A stretch of 64,000 nt of DNA from Solwaraspora sp. WMMA2065. Its GTDB lineage: Bacteria > Actinomycetota > Actinomycetes > Mycobacteriales > Micromonosporaceae. Every line of letters begins with the position of its first letter. Position 1 is the first letter of the stretch. Both the position numbers and the translations under genes were made by a program. Shown piece by piece: positions 20,918 to 29,530 of this stretch. The DNA lies in NCBI RefSeq assembly GCF_030345075.1, contig NZ_CP128361.1, positions 3,720,001-3,784,000 on the forward strand, read 5' to 3'. Below the pieces are notes generated by a model. It made no database searches and was not told the origin of the DNA. It saw only the letters and a list, made by a program, of their open reading frames with translations.

Positions 20918-22294
20918 CTAGCCGCGAACCAGCGCGAGCACCCCGTCGCGCAGTTCGGCCATCCGCTCGGTGGTCGGTGCCTCCACGTTGAGCCGCAGCA
21001 ACGGCTCGGTGTTCGAGGCACGGATGTTGATCCAGGCACCGTCGTCGAAGCGGACGGTCAGCCCGTCCAGCTCGTCGGTGTCGGCGTCGGCGTACGCCGT
21101 CCTGATCTCGGCGAGCTTGGCCTGCTGGTCGGTGACCGTCGAGTTGATCTCACCGGAGGCGACGTACCGCTCGAACTCGTGGGCCAGCTCGGACAGCGGC
21201 TTGTCCTGCTCGCCGAGCGCGGCCAGCATGTGCATCGCGGCCAGCATCCCGGTGTCGGCGAACCAGAAGTCCCGGAAGTAGTAGTGCGCCGAGTGCTCAC
21301 CGCCGAAGACCGCGTTGGTCCGGGCCATCTCGGCCTTGATGAACGAGTGACCGACCCGGGAGCGCACCGGCTCGCCGCCGTTCTCCCGGACGATCTCGGC
21401 CACCGCGTTGGAGGTGATCAGATTGTGGATGACCGTCTCACCGGGGTGTTTGGCCAGCTCCCGAGCGGCGACCAGGGCGGTGATCGCCGACGGCGAGACC
21501 GGCTCGCCACGCTCATCGACGACGAAGCAGCGGTCGGCGTCGCCATCGAACGCCAACCCCAGGTCGGCGTTGTGCTCCCGGACCGCCTTCTGCAGGTCGA
21601 CGATGTTCTCCGGGTTGAGCGGGTTCGCCTCGTGGTTCGGGAACGAGCCGTCCAGCTCGAAGTACATCGGCACGATGGTCAGCGGCAGAGCCGGCAGCAC
21701 CGTGTCACCGAGGACCGCCGGCACGGTGTAGCCGCCCATCCCGTTGCCGGCGTCGACGACCACCTTCAGCGGCCGGATCCCCGACAGGTCGACCAGGGTA
21801 CGCAGATGCGCGGCGTAGTCGGCGAGCAGTTCGCGCCGCTCGACCCGGTCCCCGCCGGACGGCACCTCGCCGCTGTCGAGCAGCGCCTGGGCCCGGTCCC
21901 GGATGTCGGTCAGCCCGGAGTCCTGGCCGATCGGCGCCGCCCCGGCCCGGCACATCTTGATGCCGTTGTACTGGGCTGGATTGTGGCTGGCGGTGAACAT
22001 CGCGCCGGGCAGCTCCAGCGCGCCGGAGGCGTAGTAGAGCAGGTCGGTGGAGGCCAGCCCGGCGTGCAGCACCTCGGCCCCGGCAGCGGTGGCCCCGGCG
22101 GCGAACGCGTCGGCCAGCGGTGGCGACGACTCACGCATGTCGTGGGCGATGACGATCCGGTCGGCTTTGTCGCCGCGCTCGGCCAGGACCTGTACGAACG
22201 CGGTACCGATGGCCCGGGCCACGGTCTCGTTCAACTGGTCGGGAGTGGTGCCACGGACGTCGTAGGCCTTGACGATTTTGGACAAGTCAGACAA
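20918..22294 (-). CDS. manB: Phosphomannomutase/phosphoglucomutase
   Basis: The enzyme converts mannose-6-phosphate to mannose-1-phosphate for GDP-mannose synthesis. I chose TTG 22294 (LSDLSKIVKAYDVRG) because GAGGAG lies 7-8 bases upstream. It yields 458 residues, the family norm; ATG 22381 would add 29 unconserved residues. The phosphoserine loop TASHNP (Ser103), metal loop DGDADRC and sugar-binding GGEHSAHYYF are all visible, as is the terminal phosphate-binding RASNTEPLLRLNVEA. It heads the operon manB, Trm112-like, SIS, manA. Confidence 0.95.
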   Translation of the reverse strand: MSDLSKIVKAYDVRGTTPDQLNETVARAIGTAFVQVLAERGDKADRIVIAHDMRESSPPLADAFAAGATAAGAEVLHAGLASTDLLYYASGALELPGAMFTASHNPAQYNGIKMCRAGAAPIGQDSGLTDIRDRAQALLDSGEVPSGGDRVERRELLADYAAHLRTLVDLSGIRPLKVVVDAGNGMGGYTVPAVLGDTVLPALPLTIVPMYFELDGSFPNHEANPLNPENIVDLQKAVREHNADLGLAFDGDADRCFVVDERGEPVSPSAITALVAARELAKHPGETVIHNLITSNAVAEIVRENGGEPVRSRVGHSFIKAEMARTNAVFGGEHSAHYYFRDFWFADTGMLAAMHMLAALGEQDKPLSELAHEFERYVASGEINSTVTDQQAKLAEIRTAYADADTDELDGLTVRFDDGAWINIRASNTEPLLRLNVEAPTTERMAELRDGVLALVRG

Positions 22295-22446
22295 GGTCTC
22301 GCTCCTCAGCCGTGCCGATGCCAACACGAGTGAGGGTAACGGAGCGGTGGGCAATGCCTTCGGCCAAGGCTGACGGTCCATCCTCCGGCAGCACGATGTT
22401 CATCCTCCGGCCGGATACGCCGCTGCAGGGAGCGCCCAGCCGCTGG

Positions 22447-23319
22447 TCAGCGCCGGATCCGGGGCAACAGCATGGTCGCCCCGCCGTCCCCACCGTCCCC
22501 ACCGGGACCACCCGTACCGGGCGGGCCGTTGCGGCCGTCCAGGCCCGACCGGGCCGGGCGCAGCCTGCGGATCAGCAGCACCAGCAGGGCGATACCGACA
22601 GCGACCATGCCGATCCCGGCGGCCATCACCCCGGTGCCGATGCCGGGACCGTCGTCACCGGCCGGTCCGCCGGCCGAGCCGGCCGCAGCCAGCAGACTCT
22701 GGTCCGGCAGTACGGCCGGTGCGTCGCTCGGCTCCACGGCCGCGCTGTCGACCGTCGGTTCCGGGGTCGGTTCCAGGGTCGGCGACGGGGTCGGCGGACC
22801 CGGCTGGTACGTGCCGGCGAGCCGACCGCCGACCCGCTTCGCCCCGGCTTCCCGACCGAGCAGCACCCCACCGGCGGTGTACGCCTCACCGACGATGTGC
22901 GCGACTCCGGCCGGCGCACCGGCCCGGAACGCCATCCGGTAGCGGACCGAGCGGCTCTTGCCCTTGCACAGCTCGTCCTTTTCCGGCGCGGTGTGCTCGG
23001 TCAGCAGCAGCCCGTCGCCGTTGTCCCACAGCGGCACGGTTACCCAGTCGTCGTCGATCCGGGCCTGCACGCCGACCTGGTCGGGGGTGACACCGGGCAG
23101 CCGGATCGCCAGCGCGGTACGCACCGCCACGCACCCGTCGGTGCGTCTGGTCACCTTCACGGTCACCCCACCGGCCTTCTCGCCGGCGGTGAACTTGCTC
23201 GGCAGGCCGATCCGCACCCGCTCGTCCTGGCCGTACGCGGGGCCTGCGGCGAGTGCCGCTGTGCCGACGGTCAGCGCGAGCACCGTCGCCAGTCGAGCCG
23301 TGCCACGCCGTACCGACAT
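22447..23319 (-). CDS. Exported protein with C-terminal membrane anchor
   Basis: This 290-residue protein has a signal peptide ending near AGPAYGQ (residue 31). A beta-rich extracellular domain of about 150 residues has two cysteines (DGCVAV, DELCKGK). A Pro/Thr stalk (PTPSPTLEPTPEPT) and one membrane helix (GVMAAGIGMVAVGIALLVLLI) follow. It ends in a cytoplasmic tail rich in glycine (GPPGTGGPGGDGGDGG). The layout is that of a cell-wall-spanning anchored protein. No family was recognised. Confidence 0.75.
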   Translation of the reverse strand: MSVRRGTARLATVLALTVGTAALAAGPAYGQDERVRIGLPSKFTAGEKAGGVTVKVTRRTDGCVAVRTALAIRLPGVTPDQVGVQARIDDDWVTVPLWDNGDGLLLTEHTAPEKDELCKGKSRSVRYRMAFRAGAPAGVAHIVGEAYTAGGVLLGREAGAKRVGGRLAGTYQPGPPTPSPTLEPTPEPTVDSAAVEPSDAPAVLPDQSLLAAAGSAGGPAGDDGPGIGTGVMAAGIGMVAVGIALLVLLIRRLRPARSGLDGRNGPPGTGGPGGDGGDGGATMLLPRIRR

Positions 23320-23391
23320 CTCCGCCTCGCCTTCCGCGTCGCCGGCACCCGCGCTTCGGACGCCACCGCGCGACAGGCTACCGCGCGGTGG

Positions 23392-23604
23392 CTACGCGGC
23401 CGGACCGCGCAGCGCGCCGCCCCGGACATCGGCGACGAACCGCCCGAAGTCCGTCGCGGTGAAGGCGAGCACCGGGCTGGCCGGGTCCTTGGAGTCCCGT
23501 ACGCCGACGGTCCCGCCGACGACGGCGACCTCGACGCAGCTGCCGTTGCCGCTGCTGTAGCTGCTCTTGCGCCAGCCCGCCCCGGTGAAATCTGCTGTGG
23601 ACAT
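23392..23604 (-). CDS. DUF397 small regulator partner
   Basis: The 70-residue protein carries the DUF397 signature: WRKSSYSSGNGSCVEVAV, then VGVRDSKDP and a final F-x-x-F-V segment. DUF397 proteins are expanded in sporulating actinobacteria and act with DUF5753-type XRE regulators such as WhiJ/AbaA-like proteins. It lies 24 bp downstream of such a regulator, with GGAG before its ATG. Confidence 0.92.
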   Translation of the reverse strand: MSTADFTGAGWRKSSYSSGNGSCVEVAVVGGTVGVRDSKDPASPVLAFTATDFGRFVADVRGGALRGPAA

Positions 23605-23628
23605 GCGGTGCTCCTTGTCAGCGACGCG

Positions 23629-24489
23629 TCAGGTCAGCCCGTCGGCGACCTCGGCGATGAACGCCCGGGAGTCGTCGCAGCCGAGCGCATCCGCCCGCAG
23701 GTCGTCGAAGACAAGGTTATAGCGGGCGACGCCGGCCGGCTTCTCCACGTAGAGGTCGCCGGCCTCGTTCTCGACGTAGGCCACGTCGGCGTCGGCGGTC
23801 TCCGGGAAGGTCAGCACGGTGAACGGCCCGGTGTTGCAGGCATACGCGCCCTGAGCGAACGGCAGGACCTGCAGTCGTACAGTCGGCAAGGTGGACAGCT
23901 CGACCAGGTGACGCAGCTGCCGGTGCATCAGCTCCGGCCCACCGACCAACCGGCGCAGCACCGCCTCGTCGAGCACCGCCCACAGCCGCACCGGGTCGGT
24001 CTCGCGGGTCAGCACCCGCTGCCGGGCCATCCGGACGCCGACCTTCTCCTCGATGGTCTCGGCGCTGTGGCCGGGCAGGGTCTTGCGGATGACCGTCCGG
24101 GCGTACTCCTCGATCTGCACCAGACCGGGCAGCACGGACGGCTCGAACCAGCGCAGCTCGGCGGCGTCGTTCTCCAGCGCGATCAGCGTGGAGTATTCCC
24201 AGGTGAGACGTTCGCTGTACTCCTGCCACCAGCCGGTCTCCTGCGCCTGGCGGGCCAGGGCAACCAGCCGCTGCCGCTCGGGTCCCTCGATGCCGTAGAC
24301 ATCGAGCAGCTCGTGGACGGTGCCGGGCGAGATCCTGACCCGGGCCGTCTCGATCCGGCTGATCCGGGCGGTCGAGCAGCGCAGCTCGGTGGCGACCTGC
24401 TCGGCGAGCAGGCCGGATGTCTCCCGCAGGGCGCGCAACTCGCGACCGAGCTGCCGGCGTCGCACCGTCGGCGGCGATCCGACGACCAT
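23629..24489 (-). CDS. XRE-family regulator with DUF5753 domain
   Basis: The N-terminal helix-turn-helix (LGRELRALRETSGLLAEQVA, then CSTARISRIETARVRIS) is followed by the DUF5753 ligand-binding-like domain, recognisable by FEPSVLPGLVQIEEYARTVI and LPFAQGAYACNTGPFTVLTF. ATG 24489 has GGAGGT five bases upstream. The 286-residue size is typical. Together with the downstream DUF397 gene it forms one of two such pairs here. Its target is unknown; in Streptomyces relatives it is linked to differentiation and secondary metabolism. Confidence 0.92.
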   Translation of the reverse strand: MVVGSPPTVRRRQLGRELRALRETSGLLAEQVATELRCSTARISRIETARVRISPGTVHELLDVYGIEGPERQRLVALARQAQETGWWQEYSERLTWEYSTLIALENDAAELRWFEPSVLPGLVQIEEYARTVIRKTLPGHSAETIEEKVGVRMARQRVLTRETDPVRLWAVLDEAVLRRLVGGPELMHRQLRHLVELSTLPTVRLQVLPFAQGAYACNTGPFTVLTFPETADADVAYVENEAGDLYVEKPAGVARYNLVFDDLRADALGCDDSRAFIAEVADGLT

Positions 24490-24569
24490 CAGGCACCTCC
24501 TTGACATTGATGCATGGACGCCAGTCTCGCTTACCGAAAGCGCGACGTCAGCTACCAGTAGTTCAGATG

Positions 24570-24585
24570 GTGCAATTCAATGCAC
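24570..24585. promoter_or_regulatory. Possible operator in the XRE/hypothetical divergent region
   Basis: GTGCA-N6-TGCAC (24570-24585) lies between the divergent XRE gene and the gene at 24656, in a stretch poorer in GC than its surroundings. Related TGCA-containing words occur at 24508-24518 and 24586-24594. It could be the autoregulatory site of the XRE protein. Evidence is limited to symmetry and position. Confidence 0.35.
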
Positions 24586-24655
24586 TTGCATGGCTGGTGA
24601 CCACAGAACACGATGACATCACCACACGTCACTGCGTACCGAATCGAGGACGACT

Positions 24656-24967
24656 GTGAGCGACCAGACCCGCACGGCAACCACCGCGATCCGTCTGGAG
24701 GCGGTCCTGCTCGACCGGGCACCGAAGGTGTTCGCCCTGTGCCGCTTCGACGACGACTACGACGAGTTGCCCGACGCGGACGAAACGGTCGACACCGGCG
24801 AAGCGGTCGACGACGTCGTCGGCTGGGCGTTCGCCATGCCGGACGGCAAGGTGCTGATCGTGCACAGCGACGGCAGCCGCGACGGAATGACCTGGTGCAA
24901 CGACATCGAGTCGGCGAGTCGGTTCTGGGCACCGCTGATCGGCGCCGACCTGCTGGCCGTCGCCTAA
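24656..24967 (+). CDS. Small acidic protein divergent from XRE/DUF397 pair
   Basis: This 103-residue protein starts at GTG 24656 with GAGGAC upstream. It is acidic in its middle (FDDDYDELPDADETVDTGEAVDD), with an ordered-looking end (WAFAMPDGKVLIVHSDGS, WCNDIESASRFWAPL). No family was recognised. It is divergent from the XRE gene, so it may be a target of that regulator. Confidence 0.65.
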   Translation: MSDQTRTATTAIRLEAVLLDRAPKVFALCRFDDDYDELPDADETVDTGEAVDDVVGWAFAMPDGKVLIVHSDGSRDGMTWCNDIESASRFWAPLIGADLLAVA

Positions 24968-24983
24968 CCTGCGAGGTGCCAGG

Positions 24984-26489
24984 TCAGAGGTCGAGTCCGG
25001 TGAGGACCATCACCCGGGGATCGGTGTAGTCGTCCATCGCGCTGCGGACTCCTTCGCGGCCCACACCGCTGCCCTTGACCCCGCCGTACGGCATCTGGTC
25101 GGCCCGGTACGACGGCACGTCACCGACGATCACCCCGCCGACGGCGAGCGTGCGGTGCGCGGTGAACGCAGTCTGCAGGTTGTGGGTGAACACGCCGGCC
25201 TGCAGCCCGTACGCCGAGTCATTGACCGCCGCGAACCCGGCCTCGTCGTTCTCCACCCGGTCCACGACGAGCACCGGGCCGAAGACCTCCTCGGTCAGCA
25301 CCTTCGCGCCGGCCGGCACCCCGGTCAGCACCGTCGGCGGGTACGTCGCGCCGTCGCGTCGGCCGCCGACCTCGATCGTCGCCCCGGCGGCCACCGCCTC
25401 CTCCACCCACGACTCGACGCGTATCGCGGCGTCCTCGCTGATCAGCGGCCCAACGTCGGTGGCATCGTCGGCCGGGTCACCGGCCCGCAGCGCCTGTACG
25501 GCGGCGACGAGCCGGGGCAGGAAGCCGTCGTAGAGCCATTCGTGCACGTACACCCGTTGCACCGCGATGCAGCTCTGCCCGGCCTGATAGTTCGAGAAGG
25601 TGGCGATTCGCTGTGCCGCCCGGGTCAGCTCCTCGTCGCCGGTCCAGTCCTCGCAGATCACCGCTGCGGCGTTACCGCCCAGCTCCAGGGTGACGTGCTT
25701 GTCCGGCACTGATCGGCGGATCAGCGCGCCGACCGGCCCGGAGCCGGTGAACGACACCACCGGCAGGCGCGGGTCGGCGACCAGGTCGCCGGCCCTGTCG
25801 TTCGGCACCGGCAGCACCGAGACCATGCCGGCCGGCAGGCCGGTGCCTGATCCGGCGGGCGCTCCGGTGTGTGGGCCGTGCGGCTCGGTGACCTCGGCGA
25901 TCAAGTCGCCGAGCAGCAGCGCGGTCAACGGGGTCGCCGGCGCCGGCTTGACGATGATCGGCGCGCCGACCGCGATCGCCGGGGCGACCTTGTGCGCCAC
26001 CAGGTTCAGCGGAAAGTTGAACGGCGAGATGCCCAGCACCGGCCCGCGCGGCACCCGCCGGACCACCGCCATCCGGCCGGCGGCGGCCGGGTCGGTGTCC
26101 AGGCGCTGCAGGTCACCGGAGAACCGCCGGGCCTCCTCGGCCGCCCAGCGGAATGTGGAGACGGCGCGCGCCACCTCGGCGCGCGCCCACTTGATCGGTT
26201 TGCCGTTCTCGGCGGTGATCAGCCGGGCGATCTCGTCGGCCCGCTGCGCGAGTCGGGCGCTGATGTGGTCCAGTGCGGCCGCCCTGCGGTACGCCGGCAG
26301 TGCGGCGGCCACCGGCGCGACCCGGTGCGCGGCGGCGACCGCCCGCTCGACCTGGTCGGGCGTGGCGTAGCTGGTTCGTCCGACGAGCCGACCGTCGTAC
26401 GGGTGGTGCACGGCCAGTGGCGCGTCACCGTGCGCCGGTTCGCCAGCCAGCCAGAACGGCGTACGCGGGGTCGGGTCGGGGTGATCCAT
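24984..26489 (-). CDS. NAD(P)-dependent aldehyde dehydrogenase
   Basis: This 501-residue member of the aldehyde dehydrogenase superfamily oxidises an aldehyde to the acid. General-base Glu269 (VTLELGGNAA), catalytic Cys307 (YQAGQSCIAVQRV), the co-factor strand SFTGSGPVG and the EEVFGPVLVV motif are present. It resembles glyceraldehyde-3-phosphate/lactaldehyde-type dehydrogenases more than the aminobutyraldehyde enzyme at 38.4 kb, but the substrate cannot be fixed. An unusual Gly/Pro-rich loop occupies residues 201-221. It is a single gene, convergent with the small acidic protein gene and divergent from the ArsR regulator. Confidence 0.88.
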   Translation of the reverse strand: MDHPDPTPRTPFWLAGEPAHGDAPLAVHHPYDGRLVGRTSYATPDQVERAVAAAHRVAPVAAALPAYRRAAALDHISARLAQRADEIARLITAENGKPIKWARAEVARAVSTFRWAAEEARRFSGDLQRLDTDPAAAGRMAVVRRVPRGPVLGISPFNFPLNLVAHKVAPAIAVGAPIIVKPAPATPLTALLLGDLIAEVTEPHGPHTGAPAGSGTGLPAGMVSVLPVPNDRAGDLVADPRLPVVSFTGSGPVGALIRRSVPDKHVTLELGGNAAAVICEDWTGDEELTRAAQRIATFSNYQAGQSCIAVQRVYVHEWLYDGFLPRLVAAVQALRAGDPADDATDVGPLISEDAAIRVESWVEEAVAAGATIEVGGRRDGATYPPTVLTGVPAGAKVLTEEVFGPVLVVDRVENDEAGFAAVNDSAYGLQAGVFTHNLQTAFTAHRTLAVGGVIVGDVPSYRADQMPYGGVKGSGVGREGVRSAMDDYTDPRVMVLTGLDL

Positions 26490-26529
26490 CCGGCCAGCCT
26501 AAAGCCAGTGACCGAGGCACTCGATGGCC

Positions 26530-26560
26530 TTGACAACGCACAACCGATCGGTTGTATATT
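26530..26560 (+). promoter_or_regulatory. Promoter with embedded palindromic operator for arsR-type gene
   Basis: A consensus -35 TTGACA (26530-26535) and a -10-like TATATT (26555-26560) are separated by 19 bp. That spacer contains the perfect 14-bp palindrome CAACCGATCGGTTG (26541-26554). Transcription would begin near 26567, on or next to the GTG start codons (26564/26567), implying a leaderless or almost leaderless mRNA. A dimeric regulator bound there would block RNA polymerase. The layout suggests autoregulation by the ArsR-type protein. Confidence 0.65.
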
Positions 26561-26563
26561 GGC

Positions 26564-26962
26564 GTGGTGATCGAGGAGAGCGCGGACCGGGCGGACGCCA
26601 TGTTCCACGCGCTCGCCGACCGCACCCGGCGCGACATCCTGCGCCGGGTGCTGGCCGGGGAGCACTCCGTCTCAGCGCTCGCCGCCAAGTACGACATGAG
26701 CTTCGCCGCCGTACAGAAACACGTCGCTGTGCTGGAGAAGGCCGGTTTACTGATCAAACGACGTAGTGGTCGCGAGCAGCTGGCCAGCGGCGACGTGCAG
26801 GCGGTGCGCTCGGCGGCAGCCATGCTCGCCGAGCTCGAACACATCTGGCGTGGCCGCATCGCACGCATCGACGCGCTGCTCGCAGCCGACCCCGATGGGT
26901 CGCAACCGATCCCGACGAAAGGACCGAACAGTGCCCGTGACCGACGTCCAGCAGGACCTTGA
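26564..26962 (+). CDS. ArsR-family winged-helix repressor
   Basis: The protein of about 132 residues has the ArsR/SmtB-type winged helix: MFHALADRTRRDILRRVLAGEHSVSALA (cited in part), then SFAAVQKHVAVLEKAGLLIKRR. No cysteine metal site is visible. That fits the subgroup that pairs with SRPBCC/AHSA1 proteins rather than the metal sensors. The start is GTG 26564 or 26567; no ribosome site is needed if the mRNA is leaderless. The end overlaps the SRPBCC gene by 32 bp. Confidence 0.9.
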   Translation: MVIEESADRADAMFHALADRTRRDILRRVLAGEHSVSALAAKYDMSFAAVQKHVAVLEKAGLLIKRRSGREQLASGDVQAVRSAAAMLAELEHIWRGRIARIDALLAADPDGSQPIPTKGPNSARDRRPAGP

Positions 26963-27422
26963 CAACCGGACCCTGACCATCACCGCGGACTTCGCCGCGC
27001 CGGTGGAGCGGGTCTGGCAGGTCTACGCCGACCCTCGCCAACTGGAGAAGGTGTGGGGACCGCCGACGTACCCGGCGACCGTGGTCGACCACGACCTCAC
27101 GCCCGGCGGACGCGTGACCTATTACATGACCGGCCCGGAGGGCGACAAGCACGCCGGGTACTGGCTGATCACCGCCGTGGACGAGCCGACGAGTTTTTCC
27201 TTCGAGGATGGCTTCGCGGACATGGACTTCAAGCCGCTGTCGGAGATGCCGACCTCCCGCAACACGTACACATTCGCCGAGCACAACGGCGGCACCCGGG
27301 CGACCTACGTGGGCAAGTACGAGTCCGCCGAGGCCCTGCAACAGGTGCTGGACATGGGCATGGTGGAGGGCTCCACCTCGGCGATCAACCAGATCGACGA
27401 GCTACTCGCCCCCGCTCCTTGA
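26931..27422 (+). CDS. SRPBCC (AHSA1/START-like) domain protein
   Basis: This 163-residue protein of the AHSA1/SRPBCC superfamily starts at GTG 26931 with AAAGGA 7 bases upstream. Family features include ITADFAAPVERVWQVYADPRQLEKVWGP (cited partly), the DLTPGGRVTYYMTGPEG turn and the terminal helix VEGSTSAINQIDELL. Such proteins bind hydrophobic ligands. When paired with ArsR-type genes they are common in soil actinobacteria, but the ligand is unknown. It is translationally coupled to the repressor gene. Confidence 0.9.
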   Translation: MPVTDVQQDLDNRTLTITADFAAPVERVWQVYADPRQLEKVWGPPTYPATVVDHDLTPGGRVTYYMTGPEGDKHAGYWLITAVDEPTSFSFEDGFADMDFKPLSEMPTSRNTYTFAEHNGGTRATYVGKYESAEALQQVLDMGMVEGSTSAINQIDELLAPAP

Positions 27423-27573
27423 TCAAAAAGCGCTGCTGCGAGAAGCGCTCCGATTTCAGCATCCACGGCAATTCACCCGGTGGTCTACTTCCACGCTGGA
27501 CTATCAGTCGGTGTCGTTAGAAGATGAACCTCGTTAAACCCGCTGCCACTTCTGGGTATTCGAGGTGATAATC

Positions 27574-28350
27574 ATGAGTGAACTCACGACAGAGCTTCGG
27601 CGACTCCGACTGACCCGGCGCATGAACCAGACGCAGCTGGCAAAGGCGCTCCGCGTGTCGAAGTCGCTGATAGCCAGCTTCGAGACCGGTCGGCTGGTGC
27701 CGAAGGAGGACACCGCACAGGCGCTCGACGAGGTGCTGAACTCCGGTGACAAGATCCAGCAACTGGCCGACGAGGCACGCGGAGACCGCCAGCCCTGGCT
27801 GCGTCCGTGGGCCGAACACGAACGGCGGGCCGCGTTGCTGCGCTGCTGGGAGTTGTCGATCATCCCAGGGCTGCTGCAACGCGAGCCCTACATGCGTGAG
27901 CTGTTCGCCGCCTCACCCTGGAGCAAGAGCAAGGTCGACGATCTTATTCGGATCCGGCTCGGCCGGCAGGCGGCGGTGTTCACCCGTGACGAGCCGGTCG
28001 AGCTGTCCTGCCTGATCGGCGAAGCCGCTCTGCACCAGGGGTCCCGTGAGGTTCTCAAGGATCAGCTCGGCTACCTGGTCGACGCCAGCCACCAGTCGAA
28101 CGTCCGGATACGGGTGGTGCCCGACCGCAACATCGGCCTCAACCCAGGTCTAAACGGACCACTTTCGCTGGCCACCCTGGGCGACGGCCGCCGGATCGCC
28201 TACCTGGACGACCAGCTGCGCGGCAGGATGGCGAGCACGGCAGCCGACGTCATCGAACTGGAATGGGTCTGGGAAGCCATTAACGAGCTCTCGTTATCGA
28301 CTACCCAGAGCCGGGACCTGATCCTAAGGTTGATTGATGAACACAACTGA
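27574..28350 (+). CDS. XRE-family regulator with DUF5753 domain (second copy type)
   Basis: This helix-turn-helix protein of 258 residues starts at ATG 27574, with GAGGTG six bases upstream. HTH residues include MNQTQLAKALRVSKSLIASFE. The DUF5753 region is seen as CWELSIIPGLLQREPYMREL and later RIRVVPDRNIGLNPGLNG. It is more diverged in base usage than the 23.6-kb regulator. Its end overlaps the DUF397 gene by 14 bp, so the two are co-translated. Confidence 0.9.
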   Translation: MSELTTELRRLRLTRRMNQTQLAKALRVSKSLIASFETGRLVPKEDTAQALDEVLNSGDKIQQLADEARGDRQPWLRPWAEHERRAALLRCWELSIIPGLLQREPYMRELFAASPWSKSKVDDLIRIRLGRQAAVFTRDEPVELSCLIGEAALHQGSREVLKDQLGYLVDASHQSNVRIRVVPDRNIGLNPGLNGPLSLATLGDGRRIAYLDDQLRGRMASTAADVIELEWVWEAINELSLSTTQSRDLILRLIDEHN

Positions 28351-28525
28351 CCCTTCATGGCGGAAATCCACCAGGTCAAGCGGCGTGAGCAACTGTGTCG
28401 AGGTGGCCGACAACCTGCCCGGCCGGGTCCTGGTCCGGGACACCAAGGACCTCGACGGCGCCACCCTCGCGTTCGCCCCGTCTGCCTGGCGCTCTTTCGT
28501 CGCGCTGGCCAAGCACCACCACTGA
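28337..28525 (+). CDS. DUF397 small regulator partner (second pair)
   Basis: The 62-residue protein shows the DUF397 hallmark WRKSTRSSGVSNCVEVAD, then VLVRDTKD and FAPSAWRSFV. ATG 28337 overlaps the upstream XRE stop. It is followed 31 bp later by a clean terminator hairpin, so the two-gene unit is complete. Confidence 0.92.
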   Translation: MNTTDPSWRKSTRSSGVSNCVEVADNLPGRVLVRDTKDLDGATLAFAPSAWRSFVALAKHHH

Positions 28526-28556
28526 CCCAGCCGCTCACCCGCCGGACACCGTCGGG

Positions 28557-28590
28557 GCGCCGGCCCTGCCAACCAGGGCCGGCGCTTCAT
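28557..28590 (+). terminator. Terminator after XRE/DUF397 pair
   Basis: A 12-bp perfect GC-rich stem (28557-28568 with 28574-28585) with a 5-base loop is followed by TTCATCT. This is a convincing intrinsic terminator 31 bp after the DUF397 stop. Confidence 0.8.
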
Positions 28591-28664
28591 CTCGGTCAGG
28601 CCGGCCCGGTCCCCCTCGACGGGCCGTGGGCCCGCACCCAGCATCAGGTCGGTCGGCTACGCCG

Positions 28665-28990
28665 ATGACGTGGATCAGGGGCATTGAGTGTTCGACAGAC
28701 GGCCACCCCGCCGCCACACCCGTCCGGCCGGTGACCCTGGACGAACAACCGAGTCTGCTGGACGCCTTGGCGATGGTGTCGAATCCCCGCAGCCCACGCG
28801 GGCTACGCTATTCGCTGGCCGGGCTACTCACCGTCGCGGTATGCGCGGTGATGGCCGGCGCATCGAGCATGACCGCGATCGCGGCCTGGCTACACGATCT
28901 CGGCGACATCACCCAGGCCCGACTCGGCTTCGTCCGCCGGGCGCCCGCCACGGCCACGGTATGGCGGCTACGCCACCCGTGCCAGCCGCG
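28665..28990 (+). pseudogene. ISAs1-family transposase, N-terminal fragment
   Basis: From ATG 28665 about 105 residues match the N-terminal transposase-associated domain of ISAs1-type elements. Diagnostic words are LLDALAMVSNPRSPRGLRY, SLAGLLTVAVCAVMAGA and ARLGFVRRAPATATVWRL. The frame loses similarity after about 28990, and the DDE catalytic domain is absent. No terminal repeats were found, so this is a relic. Confidence 0.75.
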
Positions 28991-29510
28991 CCCTGGTCGG
29001 CTCCCGGTTGTGGGTTCCCACCGCGCACCTCGACGCCGGCGTACCCGTGCGGTGGTGCACCGCCGACGCGTCTACGACCGGGACCGGCGACTACGCGGCC
29101 TGCCAGACCCGGGGAATCGGCTGCAGGCCTCAGCGTGCCGTGCTTGTCCCGGATCACTCCGCCCAGCTGGAGGACGAGGACGAAGGCCCGCGCCGGAACG
29201 GCGGCCGCGGCCCTGAGCACCGACACCGCCTGGCAGGCCAGGTCCTGCGGGGAGGGCTCCAAAGGCGACCGCTGCTAAGCGTGGGCGTGGATCGCCGCCG
29301 CCGGCCTCGCCACTACCTGCTCGTGCGCCGGAGCCTGGCCGAACCCCAACGACCTGACCTACTTTATTCCGCTGAGTACCCGAACACCTCCCGGCGGCCC
29401 TGACCGCGCCGGTACAGGTGACCGGCCGCGGTGGACGATCGACAAGGACCACGGGTTCGGCAGGCTGTCTGGAACTCTCGGCGCCAAGTAGCCACCCAGG
29501 GCAACGAAGT
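28990..29510 (+). pseudogene. Degraded IS701-like transposase remnant
   Basis: The stretch carries pieces of an IS701-type transposase in at least two frames. One frame reads ALSTDTAWQARSCGEGSKGDRC then an in-frame TAA (29276-29278) and AWAWIAAAGLATT. A shifted frame gives HYLLVRRSLAEPQ, as expected for the family sequence around the conserved W-x-L-V-R-R. It ends near WTIDKDHGF. Stops and shifts show decay. No ends were recognised. Confidence 0.55.
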
Positions 29511-29530
29511 CACCACAGAGAGGAGTAACA

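Noticed and set aside
24984-26489. Membership of the aldehyde dehydrogenase at 25 kb in the polyamine pathway
   Set aside because: It lies 12 kb away, on the other side of the IS region, and lacks the C-terminal pattern of the aminobutyraldehyde group.
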